60,000 bases of DNA, taken from Membranipora membranacea. Lineage: Eukaryota > Bryozoa > Gymnolaemata > Cheilostomatida > Membraniporidae. Under the pieces are notes generated by a model. It was not told where the DNA came from and made no database searches. It saw only the letters and a list, made by a program, of their open reading frames with translations. Location of the stretch: contig OU612075.1 in NCBI GenBank assembly GCA_914767715.1, forward strand, positions 21,268,001-21,328,000, written 5' to 3'. Position numbers and translations under genes: made by a program. Below are positions 34,401-47,526 of the stretch, one piece after another; within the stretch, counting starts at the first letter, position 1; each line of letters begins with the position of its first letter.

Positions 34401-37400
34401 ACCACTCTGAGATATCATAACCTGAGTAAGGACAGCTAGTAACAGTACCACTCTGAGATATCATAACCTGAGTAAGGACAGCTCATTATCAAATCAGCGG
34501 TCAAATAGATTAGATAACTTTATTTTATGTAGACAGAGACTTTGGACATGCTGCAGATTTATTCTCTCGCACAGTAGATAAGTTTGCTACTCCGATAGCG
34601 GCATATAGACTTGGTGAATGTTATGAACATGGCCATGGAGTTCCACAAAACTATCAACAGGTAAAACATATACTGTGGAAGAATTGCAGCTTTACAAATC
34701 TTGTTTGATAATTGAAGGTCTTATTGGTAAAATGATGTAAAATTGACAATATAAATTCTACCATTTATACTAACTTATATTAACTAGGATTTGCAACCAA
34801 ATCTGCTTGGATTATTTCATGACTCATCAAGTCATGCGCTTATCAGGAAACTCCGGTTTGATATTCAAGAAGATAAGATGCAATAAGGGATAAACATAAC
34901 TTCACTTCCCAATATAGTGTAGCCTGGATAAATATTTGGCAAGACTTCATATCACAATAGTGTGGAATTAAATAGTTGGCACGATGCCAATGAAATTTCA
35001 CCGCTCAAATCAATCACGCCATTTGTTAAGTTGAATGAAGTTATAAGCGGATTTTTTTATTCACATAATAGTCATGTTCTTTTCCACCTTATGTTTCAGG
35101 CTGCCAGTTATTATGAGAAGGCAGTATCACATGATTGTGCTAAAGCTATGTATAATCTAGCTTTACTACAGATGAAAGGTTTAGTCACTGAGAAATCGGA
35201 CAGCACCAAGCTTATAATCAAGGCTGCCAAACTTAATCATACTAAAGTACGTCATTTTATTAACTTCTGTATGTGTCAGCATGAAAAGGTGTATCAAATC
35301 CTGCCCTAGCCAAGCATACCTTAAAGTAAATGTTAGCTAGATTTAATTTTAACTATCACAGGAGACTTAGTGTAAACTAGTACTTAATTTTGGCTAGCTT
35401 TGGTGGGAGGATGTGAGGTTGTGTCATTGTGAACTAGCTTTAAAGTCAGCTATTCCAAACATACTCAAATTTACGGACTCTTCTACAGTATAAATTGCAA
35501 ATTTTACTGATAATCTTTCGGATTATGAGTTGATATGCCTTGCTACGAGACTTAATCGACTTAATCGACCTCACTCTTCCAAAATTATGTGTCTTAACTG
35601 AGGTTATGTTTCCCAGTGATGGTGACATGGTGATTCTTTTGTGGACTCTGGGCACAGTAATTGTTGTGCTGCATCAAACAGCACAAATCTACCAGAAATA
35701 GTAGCTTCTCACAAGCAGACATTGGGCTTACTACTCTCAATATTTGGCTGAATAGCCACAACTCAGATCAAATCACTGACTCATTGTTGGCTCCTTGATT
35801 TTAAGAACTTGAGTGTGCTGATGAAACTTTTCTCTTTGTGTTTACTGCACGTTTTGTTTTATTTTTAGGCTCAAAATTTCCTCGGCTCTTTACACTTTCA
35901 CAAAGGAAACAAAGATCTGGCATTCAAGTACTTTCAAAAGGCTGCTGAGAACAATGTAAGTCTGAAACAAGTCAGGACTTGTTCAGTTACAGGTTCAGTT
36001 AGAGGTTCAGTTACAGGTTTGAATTTGTGTTGATCATTCAGTTTCGCCAGGAGGGTGTTTTTTATCTTTTCATTGGGCACTTTGTAGTTTTAAGCACAGT
36101 CAACCCTTGTGTGCCTGTCGTAACAGACTCAAATGTCAGGAAATCTCAAAAAATAGAATTGTCAATCTCATAAATTGGCACCTGTGGCACTGTCACAATA
36201 TTGTGTCTGTCAACTGTCAGTCAAAAAGTAGATTTTGAAGATATTGCATAACTTGATTGTAAAAATAGATATTCATGTCAGACTGTTACACTATGACTTT
36301 CTCTCTCTATATTTGGTCAAGTTTGGAATATCTGATTTTTTAAATGGATATTTTTCTCTTTGAATAATACTGGCAAAAATACGCTGATCTTCGTCATATT
36401 CAAAACTCAACATTACAGGACAGCGAGGGATGTTATTACCTGGGTATCTGTTACGAGACAGGATCAGGTGTAGATATATCAGATGATAAGCAAGCTGCTG
36501 TGTATTATATGAGAGCAGCTGAACTCGGACATCCGGATGCTCAGTATAACCTCGCTGTGTTCTATGAGGAGGGTTATGGTAGGTAACAGTATTTAGTAAT
36601 CTATATATAGTATATAGTACGTCTGATATAGCAGAGTGACATGGGTGTAAGAATTATTGTTCCTCTTGTTTGATAGTGACTTCATTGCCTGGTGGTTTGT
36701 AATAGAATGTCAGAAAAATTAATCGCACCAGAATTAAAGCATCATTTTATTTTAGCAGGGAGTGTTGGACTGTCAAAAACTTCTTGTTGTTAGTGATAAA
36801 ATATCTTAATGCAAATTGTAGTTGTCTGCTCTTTGTAAACCATGGTCAGGGAGTAGACAACCTTTAATTTTCTACGTAAATCAAATTTTCCTTGTTCCTC
36901 GTTACTAAGTATCATTTACACAATAAATTAACAGGTGATCTGGTGATCGATCAGGAAAAGGCGAGATATTGGTTAACTCAATCATCAAAGAATGGCAACC
37001 CATCAGCTAAGGAGCGTCTCAAAGAATTTGGTATGTTTGTCTCATCAGGCCTTCATTTAGTCACCTTTGCTATCTCATCAAAACATTTTTTACATCAGTC
37101 ATAATTTCAAAGAATACAATTTTTCCCTGTTCAACTTTTTGTGAACACCACAGATTTTCCTGAATGAAGTTTGCAAGTCATGTTGAGTCAGCCAACCCTC
37201 TCATTCAGATAACATGTTATTTGTTTCTGGCAACTTCCTGGGCCGACCTCTGCATTCCACACCCAACAACATTCTCATTGTGTTATAAATTTAATCTGTG
37301 TGATCTTTGACACAATCTTTACAAATTCTATGACTTCTTAGTTTGATAAGAGGTGATTAAATGATGAAGCAATGCTTAATCAATGGATTGCTCAGCAATG

Positions 37401-40114
37401 AGGGTACCACCCCAATGAGGAAAAAAAATCGTAAATTATGGTAGGTGGTATTTCAATTGAAATGGGAGTAACCCTTGTTTGGCAGCTCCTTTCTTCTAAG
37501 AAGAAGTTCTTGTTCCAAAAATATTGACTGCATGACGAAACCATATACTCGTTGCTAATAAATGGTGAACTGGCGTCAGAATAGTGTCAACTGTCAATGT
37601 CACAACTGTATTTTTTTTCAACCCAACCCCTTCTTATATAGCAAAATTTCCCAATACTATTTCAGCTGATACAGAGGAGTGGCGTATGGTGAGCTCCTCC
37701 TCCCTGCCGATTATAAATCGCCTGCAGGGTGTGTGCTCAGACTTAGCCGAACAGACAGACATGATACGATCTTACTCCGATAACTGTGTTACTGTAACAC
37801 CCCATCAAAACACCACCGTCACACAGGATGTATCACATGTCCTATCTCGCACATCGTCAGGTTTGTATGAATATAACTTCAGTGCGGAAGTAAAATTTGG
37901 TTTCAGCCCAAGATATTAGTTTTCGGACACCCTCATCCTCCATTGGGATCGATCGCCAATAAGCAAGCATAGCAGACTAGCACTGTGTATTTCTAGTCTG
38001 AATATGATATGGGCTTACCAATGAGCGTACATACAAGGCTGGATGGGATGGATGGATTTATTACTATCATAGACAAAAATTTGTCACGAAATACGTTGTT
38101 AATACTGACAAGAAGGCAAGAAGGCAATTTCAATATTTTCACAAGCAGAGTCTGTGTACCAGCAATCATTTTCTCACAACTTCTAAAGTTAGTGTTATCA
38201 ATCAAATCAATCAAATCTAACAGCCTGTTGTGCTATGATATGATTAGGCATAGGGCAAATCCAAGTCCTCTGAGAGCATGGAGCTATAAAGAATAACTGT
38301 AATACTGATATATTGATTAAGGGATTCCATTCGGCTATTAGAACAATCTGTAGTGTGATAAACACATAAGTCATCATTTCCTTTGGATGGGGCAGCAAGA
38401 GGATTGACACAAAACTGAGTAATTAACAACTGAAAATGTAAATGAGTGCCCTTCAGCTAAAGGGAATTTTATGACTTAGTTTCCTTCAGCAAAAGGAAAA
38501 TTTACTGTTTATTTATCATCCCTGTTTGATAAAATATCTGGAATAAATTGTGTCAGATTATAAAATGAAGATAGGTTTATGGGAACTAGTGGTCAGTTTC
38601 ACGATAATGATGACCAGTTTTCCAACAAATTAACTTACTTGCGTCATCTGTTAGATAGATTTCATGGAAAGTGGTATCTGGATTCTAACTGGTGTATTGT
38701 TTGACTTGTTAAAAATATTCCCGAGAACTTGATATCCTCAAGGAGACCGATTATTTGCAGTGCTCTTGAAATTTGTATTTTCCCCTGAACAAAAAATTTA
38801 CCAGCTTCCTCTGTTTTAGCTATTCCGTTTTTCTCATGAGACTTGGGGTATTATGCTGATGAAATATGCATCTAGTTTAAGCCCTAGCGCTCTTACCTCC
38901 CAAACCCTCATTCTCGCCCGGTGCATTTTCTGAAATGTCAATTGGAAGAAGTGACTTTCATTTGATATTTTGTATCCATTTTCTATTAATTAATTATTTC
39001 ATGTTCTTTTTCAGTGTCCTCCGTTGCTGATGGAACTCCGAAGTTTTTCATACCATCATCAGTAGATGAGGATCAGAGTTGGGATAGTTCCACTGATACA
39101 GTAGATGATTGGTCAGATGTTTGTAACCCTGACCTTGTAGACTCGATCCACAATATGCTAGGATCTACTACATCACTATCAAGTCTATATCTAGGTATGT
39201 ATGTACCTATGTACATATGTACACCTCATCATTGGACAAAAATGGCAGCGCATTTGCCTCACATGTATATCCTAGAAGAGTAAAGTATTAGCCAGAGTTA
39301 GGTTTGGATAAACTTTGGTTGGTTAACATGAATTGTCGAAAAATTGTCTTCTCTTGCTATTTTGCATGCAGAAACTAAAAAATTTATTCACCTCAATTAT
39401 ATTTTTTGTGCTGTAGTGTGCAGGCATGTTGAGTGTGTCAAGTGCTTTGCCTTCATGAATAATTGCTGAGAATGAGTGACTGAATAACCCTTAAAATCCA
39501 ATAGTTGGTTTTCAGTTTGTTTTCTATCTAGTCTTGCTCCCATTTATTGACTATGGCATGCAATTATAATCGGGGCATTCCCTTCCAGTATACTAAATTC
39601 CCTGAAATATAATCAAACAAGACCGATCGATAATTTAGTGATCCATATATGACTGGTCACATAATCTATGGGGAAAATTCAAAACACACCACATTGCAAG
39701 GGAAGTCTTACAATTCCTTACGTCTGTTGTATTAAATAGACTTAGAGGTTAGGGATTGCTCTATCAGCGGTGATGTTTGCACCGAGCCAAATGCCATCAT
39801 CGATGCCTTTTTATCACTGTAAAAAAAACAATAAAACATCTAGTAACATATTCAGAATAATCCACAGTCATTCTCAACATGAAGATCTTCTAATCAACAA
39901 GCTCATATTTTATATCGTTAGTCATCCTTTTCTGCCCTATCATTGTACAGCAAGAAGAGACGAGGAGATTTCTGTTGAGTTTGTTGTGGATAAATCATCA
40001 GATGAAGAGGACACAACACCTCCAACGCTATATAAACACACAGACAAAGGCAGTTACAATACACTGAGGCTTCTGGCTGAACAAAGACGTTCTTCTCCTG
40101 TTCATTTCTCTTAA
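31500..40114 (+). CDS. DELE1: DELE1-like mitochondrial Sel1-repeat stress-signalling protein (13 exons, 630 aa)
   Basis: Exons 31500-31530, 32108-32264, 32542-32680, 33298-33606, 33976-34075, 34533-34660, 35100-35246, 35869-35955, 36419-36578, 36935-37030, 37666-37860, 39015-39194 and 39951-40114 join in frame. The short first exon encodes MLRFVQGIHK, the start of a mitochondrial presequence. A poorly structured region runs to about residue 235. Residues 245-450 are Sel1/TPR-like helical repeats, with YRLGECYEHGHGVPQNY, KAMYNLALLQMKG, AQNFLGSLHFHKGN, CYYLGICYETGSGV and AQYNLAVFYEEGYG. The order and spacing match DELE1, including FLG then YLGICYE. A Ser/acidic tail follows. In vertebrates OMA1 cleaves DELE1 under mitochondrial stress; the Sel1 part then activates the eIF2-alpha kinase HRI in the cytosol. 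Length exceeds the human protein (515) mainly in the tail. The stop TAA overlaps an AATAAA poly(A) signal. Another mitochondrial Sel1 protein is the alternative. Confidence 0.75.
33722..33806 (+). other. Candidate cassette (poison) exon of the DELE1-like gene
   Basis: An open 85-base segment after a TTTCCAG acceptor and before a TCAG|GTCTAA donor encodes a Ser-rich stretch in frame with the upstream exon. Skipping it keeps the reading frame (33606 to 33976, both phase 0). Including it shifts to phase 1 and gives a TAA six bases into the next exon, truncating the protein before the Sel1 repeats. Confidence 0.35.
34388..34479. repeat. 46-base tandem duplication in a DELE1 intron
   Basis: Two identical head-to-tail copies (34388-34433 and 34434-34479), beginning AGCTAGTAACAGTACCACTC. 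Perfect identity suggests a recent slippage or assembly-level duplication. Confidence 0.9.
38430..39680. repeat. Diverged partial copy of the right-hand repeat unit inside DELE1 introns
   Basis: Blocks such as AGCTAAAGGGAATTTTA (near 38456), the CATGGAAAGTGGT block (near 38662), GAACTTGATATC (near 38728) and ATAATCGGGGCATTCCCTTC (near 39567) recur in the same order at about 49133-49750 and 58190-58900. The DELE1 exon 39015-39194 lies between the left and right parts. This places the left end of the repeat array within the DELE1 gene. Confidence 0.6.
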
Positions 40115-40924
40115 ATAAAGACAAATATTGCTTGAAAAGTGACAATTTGAAGTGACTTTTTTTCTAGTTACCAAAGGTGCATTTTTATTTTATGTAAGAC
40201 TGGATAAACTGTTGTTCTATATTTTACTGATTCTGGGATATTAATCCCAATCTTCCGCTCAGTATATAAAATGTTGCGTTGCCAAATCCACAAAATCAGC
40301 AACAATTTGTCTATTTCTGTTTATTAATGAGACATTGCATGCATCTGATATTATTTCTTTCTTCTCATTGTAATTTTTAATGAATGTGTGTACTGTGTAG
40401 TAACAATGGAATTGATTTACTGGCAGTCAGGCACTTTGCCTTGACTGCTTTTACCTGACCATCTGAAATTTGATACATGTATGTAGTCACCCTTGTGGAG
40501 ATGCTCTATTCTGGAAAACAACTTTTTGGGTTTTCATCGAGTTTTTACTGACATAGACTCACAATCAGTATAACTAATACAATGACCCGACCTTGCAATA
40601 CTAAGTCTAGTTATTCGTGAAGTCAGGACACGATGGCAGCATAAATGTGACATCGAGGTGAGAGGAACTACTAGCGACACTATTTTTCTCCCTTGTGGAA
40701 TTGCTCATTATGGCAGCAGAAAAGTGCGTAGCGCAAAACAGCAATCATGTAATTGAAGCCAATGACTGGTAGTAAGGTTGAATGTACTCCAACAAAATGT
40801 CAATGAACAGCTTTCAATGTTACTCTATTATACACTCAAAAACAAAAGATGCTTGTGTTTGCACTGAGCAGCTATTGGATACTTGGGATAAGATTGTTGG
40901 GTTTCCCCATAGACTTACTTATTG
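40115..40924. repeat. DELE1 3' flank, related to the far right end of the window
   Basis: Segments such as GATGGCAGCATA near 40632 (after GAAGTCAGGACAC) and CCAAAGGTGCATTTTTATTT near 40172 have counterparts near 59892 and 59496. No coding exon seen. The matches are short and diverged, so homology is tentative. Confidence 0.4.
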
Positions 40925-41396
40925 ATTAAGTCTTTGGGTTTCCAGATCGAAATTTACAGATGGGAATGTTTATTAATGAATCGTATCCTTTACATCCTTC
41001 TGATCTTGAAAACTTCTTGCATTCATGTGGTATTTACTTCCTGCAGTATCCCTGTCTATTTTCTAAGAATCCGTACATTCATATATTCTACAGGACTTGT
41101 TTGTTAGTTCTACCAATGACTAACATTTATTTTCATTAGCCATAAATATCGATGTGCTGTTAGGTTGTTTAGCAAATAACTTGGTATTTGCCAAGTCACT
41201 GCTGATCTATTTTGTGAGCACTTATGGAGTGAACTATATGTACACTGAGAGTCAGTGTGTGTGATAGATGATGATCAATAAAATTGTCTGGTAAAAATCT
41301 ATAGAATCCATCATTGAACTATGCTAGTAGCTGGTTTCATATGCATGTAAGTATGTTACATGTTCATAAAAAAAACGTGAATTATGTGCTTACAAT

Positions 41397-41444
41397 CTGG
41401 CCATCAACAGATTATGACTCCTGGCCATCAACAGATTATGACTC
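41397..41444. repeat. 24-base tandem duplication in copy 1
   Basis: CTGGCCATCAACAGATTATG plus ACTC occurs twice in tandem. The matching place in copy 2 (about 51931) has one unit, so the duplication arose in copy 1 after the segmental duplication. Confidence 0.85.
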
Positions 41445-43974
41445 TCAGTCTATTTTTGTATAAGATTCGGCAGGTCAAGTTTATGTTCAAAAAAGATTAA
41501 GATGTAGCCATGTGATTGGTGGTGTCATATCCTCGCACGGTCTGACACCATTAGAAACCAGAGAGCACATTGCCAAGTGTGATATAAGCTGTATCTGACT
41601 CACGATACAGTTAGAAAGTTACACCACACAGTATAATCTAAAATTACCTATGACCAGTCTACCTCCATGATAATTACCTCTTAGTTCGGGCTTCATAGGT
41701 AAAAGTTAAATTCAAAGCCGGATTGCCATTTCTCTGGTCTTAGTTTTTTTTATTGTGCGCCAATGAATGAGATCACACCAAACCATTAAATCAAGTCTAT
41801 TTTACTGTTGTAAACTGACATATTTGTCATTCATAGTTGAGAAATTAATCATGGTGTAAAACAAGTATGGTGCCATTGCCCTCATCCTTTTTATTTATAA
41901 ATATATCAACTTTATTTGCTTATAAATACATGCATTTGAGAGCAGGCAATCTCATTCATTTGAATAGCATACAAAATGCATAATACCAGGTTGACCTTGT
42001 ATCCGACTGATAGTGCTTCAGTTTGTCTCAGGAATGAGGAAATTTTGTGCATTATTGCTGGGCAAGCAGGGTTAATACACGACAGTGACCTAGGGGTTAC
42101 TTAATCATGTGTCAATAGCAGAAGCCTGACTAGCTATTTTCAGCACTCCAGCTCTATACTGTTCAGGAACTAAAGCGGTCAATCAAACATGGTTGCATTG
42201 ATAAGTGGCTGATCGAACCAATACAATGTATATTATGAAGAAACTAAAGTAAACCCAAATCCGATATTCCTAATCATGGTGACCAGAATGGCTACGCGGT
42301 TTTCTCTAACACAATTTTGCAAAAAAAAAACACGATTGGCTGATGTAAGATGCTCAAAAAATGTAGACAATTTGGTACTACTGCGCAGACTTATTTATTA
42401 TAGGGAACACATACCACCATTGGAACATAATATACTAGAATACCAGCATATTATCTGCCTTAAACTTCCCTGACTGACTTATTTTATCATATAGATTAAG
42501 GTTACTATAATCGCTTTAATGAGGGGAATCCCGGAATAAAAACGGGAAAATTTCGGATAGGTTTGGTGAACGCTGCTCTCACAAACACGATGCATTGATT
42601 TTACTGAAATATTATTAAGATTGCAATCTGAGATAAAATTATGCCGGTAATTATGGTGGTAAAGTTTATCTCTTTATAGCTTGGATATATATTTTAAAGT
42701 AATCTATGAGAGTTATGTAGCATAAAGTGGCGAGGGCTTGCTGGTAGTCCTGGTTGAAATGTTTTGTATTGTAAAATATAGTAAAATATACCATTGCACT
42801 CTTCTACCCACAGTCCGAAGCACTTTATTATCAGGAAATTAGAACCTACCTACCTCAAACTGATTATACCTGAAAATATAATGAATGTGACCCAGAAGGA
42901 AAAGGTAATGTCAGTAATCAGCAAACTGGATCTGTTTGCATCGAGATGGTAAGCTCACAATAGCAAGAACTAGTCACAAAAATAGATGAGTAGGGATGTC
43001 CAAGCAAAAACTGCTCACTTGCAAAAATATAGCGAGGAAGTGTCTGAAAGCAAAGAGGCTGACTGTAGATGGTAAAATCATCTGTGATATCAGTGTGGAG
43101 TTATACTGTCACCCAAGATAAGACTGATAATTATCTACTTGCGACGTGTATACGATCTCAACAAGTTCCTCATGTAGCAGTAACTTCTTACACTAAACAT
43201 AAACATCCTTGTCAATGGTCAATGGTCAATGGTCACTGTTATAAACACATAACCTATACTAGTCATACTACCTACCTATAGGAAGAGTAACACATGTGGA
43301 GGAGGAAAAGTTTGCCTTTTCACACAGCCAGTGAAATTTATGGTTAGCTACAGTCTTTTCCCACTCCCCCCTGCATTAAATCTTCCGCATCAGCTAGCTA
43401 GCTAACATAAATCTAGCTAAAATAAACTCTAGCTTTTATTTCCTTCTCTTGGGTGATACATGTATTGTGTGTGTCTGTGATTCCACTGCTATTCATTGAT
43501 CCAGCTACGTGTGTAGAATGATGGCATATTTTTCTACCACAAAACTGCAAAATGATTTATTGCCAGCACAAGTACCAGTAATCAATTTATTGTTGTTGAT
43601 TCATGAGAAAAAAATTTATTCCATATATATTGATTAATAATGACACATTTACAATAATACTATAAAACAATGAACATCCTTATGGCTGCACTGACTCATT
43701 GTTTATTTGGTGAATCAAATTTTTCATATTAACACCTCTCTTCCTGTCCGTTTTTTTGGAACATTTTATCACTCTACTTCCATTTCTTTCATCTCATCTG
43801 TTTGTACTGTTTTAGAACATGTATATCAAGTTGCTTGTAAATTGTGAATAATTTGAATTTGAGCGACTGATTATGAAGTTAATTTATAAAGCAAGTTTTT
43901 ATGTCTCTCAATCAAGATTTTTGTACAATCATGCAATAACTTGGACTAACTCCGCCCCTCTAGTGCAGGTTCAA

Positions 43975-44001
43975 AAAATCACTAAATATTTTAGTGATTT
44001 T
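43975..44001. repeat. Small AT-rich palindrome in copy 1
   Basis: AAAATCACTAAA pairs with TTTAGTGATTTT around a TAT loop. The counterpart in copy 2 near 54350 has lost the symmetry. Confidence 0.7.
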
Positions 44002-44667
44002 GGGGGCATATCACGCTGAAAACTGATGAAGTCGAAATCAATGTTTATTCACTAGCGTTATTGAAACGTATACAATTCAAGATTTATTAACTGGGAATTT
44101 ATTTTGGTTCAGGATATAAAAAACTCTGATGTGGCCGCAGACAGAGTTGTAAATAGTATTATAGTATTAAAATTAAACAGTTAAATATAAAAATGGATAG
44201 CAAACAACAGGAAATGGCCATGCGTTAGTGAAGTAGAAGAACATAATTAGAACAAAATACTGAGATCAAACTGGCCGTAAATTTGTGCAATAATTGAAGA
44301 AACGAAAAAGCATATAAGTCGAGTAAGTCAAGTGGGCATGAAACGCAGTGAACTGCAACTAATATAAAAGAGCAACTGCTTTTTCTGTTGAGAAAATAAG
44401 ACAGTTCCCAGCATCTTAGAGTAAATGGTTATGCAGCAAGAAATTGATAAGGAACAAAAATATCGGTTGTCTGATTTTCATTATGAACGCTACATGTGAA
44501 AGAGAGTTGATACTATAAGTAAGCGTTAATGTCGTCAAAAAAGGGAAAAGTGGAAGTATTTGTCTGAGTCCCCCTGGCATGATTTTTAGTGGTGTTGAAA
44601 AGCATCACAAATCACAAAAAAAACGAGCCATCCAAACATTTAGGCCACTGCTGTCAAACTGGGATAC

Positions 44668-47526
44668 TCACAGCATTGGCTTATAACATTTACAGAGCCT
44701 TATTAGGACTCTCTTCCCAGTCTTGAAGTCATCATAGGCCTTCCACTTACACTTCTGGTTGTAGTGAATCTCATAACCATCACAATCATTAGACCTGCCG
44801 TGAGTGAGGGCTCCATCCATCTGAGGGTATCTCCCACATCGACAAACTCTAAAATAGAGCGTTTTTTGCTTTTACTTGACACAATCTCAAAATAAAGATT
44901 TCAAAAGTTTCATGGAGGTTATAGTTTTATGACAGGGCACAGTTTCTTATCTGTTGTCGATATTACCAAAAATTAAAGACTGATATCCGAGTATCAAGGC
45001 AAAACAGTCTGCTTAGGAATAATTATAGAAAAATGAATACATGGATGGAAATTTGGAATGTATGTAGAATGTACTACGCCTTCCTCTATCCAAAATGATC
45101 TCTTAAAAAACTGCCATAATTGTCTGTCATTTCCTATATTCATGTCCTATGGATTGTTTTGAATTGTAAGAAACCTGTTTTGAAGGAAGGAAAGCAGATA
45201 ATACTCTTCTAGTTTCATATACACTTTATCTTTGAGCATGACAATCTATAGGGTACATTTCCGTAGTGTTGTACTATATCCATGATTTTCTCTAATCCAG
45301 CACATTTTTACCTCCCCCCCCCCCCCCTATCGCTTGATGGCCAACCTTTTATCTAGATATCTATAAGCATGATAAGTCTACGGGTGTTGCTGTCCTCACC
45401 TGACGAGATCTTTCTGGTAATATCTGATATGTTGAATATCGCTGCCAGGCTGTAGACTCATAGGATCGTACACAGTAACCTGTCGCTGCTTCAACTTGTT
45501 ACCTGACCTGTTAATAGGGGAGAATTCAGTAAGGGGGATACAAGTACATGTTGTGGGTGCCTTATGGATAAGAACATGTGCAAACCGTCCGTGATTGCAA
45601 ACTCATGGCCTTCAAAGGATACAAATCAAAGTTTTTGTCAGCTCGGCCTAGCATTTCGCTGTTCAGTCCTGTGACAATGAGTGCCACAATCACATTCTCA
45701 GTTTTTGTTTCATGATTCACCAAGCTGCCAATGTAGAACTTCATACATAATGTGGTTAACAGTAATTTTTTTAAAGTTTATATAGTAAGGAAATATTCAA
45801 GATTACACATTTCATACCTGGTTGGCTGTCTTTTATAGCTGCAGAATCTGTTATCATGGTGTTCGATCTCAACCGGGAATTTATTTGGATGTGTGAGAGT
45901 TGTGTCCTCATCAGAATCAGATTCTAGATCCTCAGAATGTGATTGGCTAATGTCTGCTAGTAAGTTTGGATTTGGTTGGGCAGTTGGTGATGAAATGCCT
46001 TGTGAATAGCTAACAGGAGTTGCGAAGGCAAAAGTTTTGTTTGTTGTCAGAGGTGAACTTGAGGGAGCAGAACTTTTACAAGAATTGAAGTGTGATACTG
46101 CTGGGAAGAAATTACCAGGAAGTGGTGCCCTGCTGCTCATGTGCTGAGGACTACTGTATATAGCTGAAGCTTGGTGATGTTGTGAATGTGGGCTTACAGA
46201 GCTTTTTATACCTCCTCTCTGTAGATGCTGATATGAATTAGCAGCAGCGAGTGAAAGGTTAAGCTGAGCTAAGCCATTCACTAACTCGTGGATCGGGAAA
46301 TTCTAAAAATCAAAACATGTAAACAAATAAAATATTAATGATCAATAGTTTATTCATAGAACAGCTGTGTATAGCAATCCATGAGTCATACTTATTGCAG
46401 TAAACCATCAGCAAGAGTATCTTATGGTGTGCATGTGATTATTTTGATTAAAATTCCAGTGTAGATTGAAAAATTATAAGAAATTCCTAATATAGACATT
46501 TAGCATACAACTACATTCCTCCCATTGGATATCTCTCATTAAATTTGCTCTCTATATCTAATATTTCATTTGGTCTTATGACCCTGGAACATTTTAATCT
46601 AGAATGAATATATATGGTCTGTCAGTACTATCCGAAAAAAAATTGTGAATATTCTCTAGTAGGTCAATGTTTATAACGGGAAAATTTCCCCATTGTAAAC
46701 AATCTTTTAAGTAATTGTGATGACTAAGATAGGATATTGGCACCTTTAATCATAACTCATTGCCCTAATATTGATACACATCACAGATCACTGAAGCAAT
46801 ATATATGGGTCATAGTCATAATATACGCAAATCAAAAGCTATGCCTCACCAAATCATTTTCAGACAAACTTTGTCACCTCCTTGCATTTTTTTGGTCACT
46901 ATGTGTCATTTATAATCATTGCAAAATAATTGTTTTTTGGTTCAATAAAATGACCTCAAAATCATTCTTGTACACTTTTTTCTTGCTTAAAAAAATGACA
47001 TTGAAATTGACATCAACTGTGCATGTCACAGCTGATTTCCTTTAACATCCAAACAGTGAGTAATACTCCAATGTCATTCATTCACTTACACTCATAAACA
47101 GTATTTGATTTTCTACTGATACCCTTACCTGGTCGTATTGTTGAGTTTCCCTTTGACCATTCTGTTGAGATAAGATGTCAGCGTCTATACTGCTGCTGCT
47201 GCCGGCAGCCGATTGTGTGAGACCAGGTGGTGGAGAAGGTAATAAACACGTCGGCTGTGCTGATCCTAACCCACTAAAGGAGGATGGGTTGTGTTGAGTA
47301 TATAATTGTCCACTCGATACCCCACTGCTTGGTATTTGTGTTGCTGTTGGCCGTATAGCAGACTGCTGACTTGCTCCCCGGTTGTTATAGTACACTGAGT
47401 CATGAGGGCTGCCCATGTTTTTCATGATTGCTCTATGACTTCCCACCACATTACTGGATGGCAATGCAGCATTCTCACTAGATTGACACATTATACCTTG
47501 CATCAGCATTAAATGTGATATTGTTT
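44668..47526 (-). CDS. Ser/Gln-rich protein with Cys-rich C-terminus, partial, unrecognised (4 exons seen)
   Basis: Minus-strand exons 47526-47129, 46302-45818, 45507-45400 and 44848-44668 join in frame (phases 0, 2, 2). The first two encode low-complexity Ser/Gln/Pro/Asn-rich sequence (SSGVSSGQLYTQHNPSSF, CLLPSPPPGLTQS), a conserved-looking NFPIHELVNGLAQLNLSLAA and an acidic SHSEDLESDSDEDTT. The last two encode VTVYDPMSLQPGSDIQHIRY and a Cys-rich module with spacing CxC-x17-C-x10-C-x18-CxC (VCRCGRYPQ ... CDGYEIHYNQKCKW ... IRLCKCYKPML). Such a module could bind zinc, and the tract composition suggests a nuclear or RNA-linked protein, but this is inference. Exon 47526-47129 opens in phase 1, so earlier exons exist and were not found. 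The TGA stop is also part of a strong GTGAGT donor, so the gene may continue to lower coordinates. Confidence 0.6.
45314..45328. repeat. Poly-C tract
   Basis: A run of about 14 cytosines in the intron between the two last Cys-rich gene exons. The corresponding site in copy 2 has only a short pyrimidine run (CCCCTCCCC). Confidence 0.8.
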
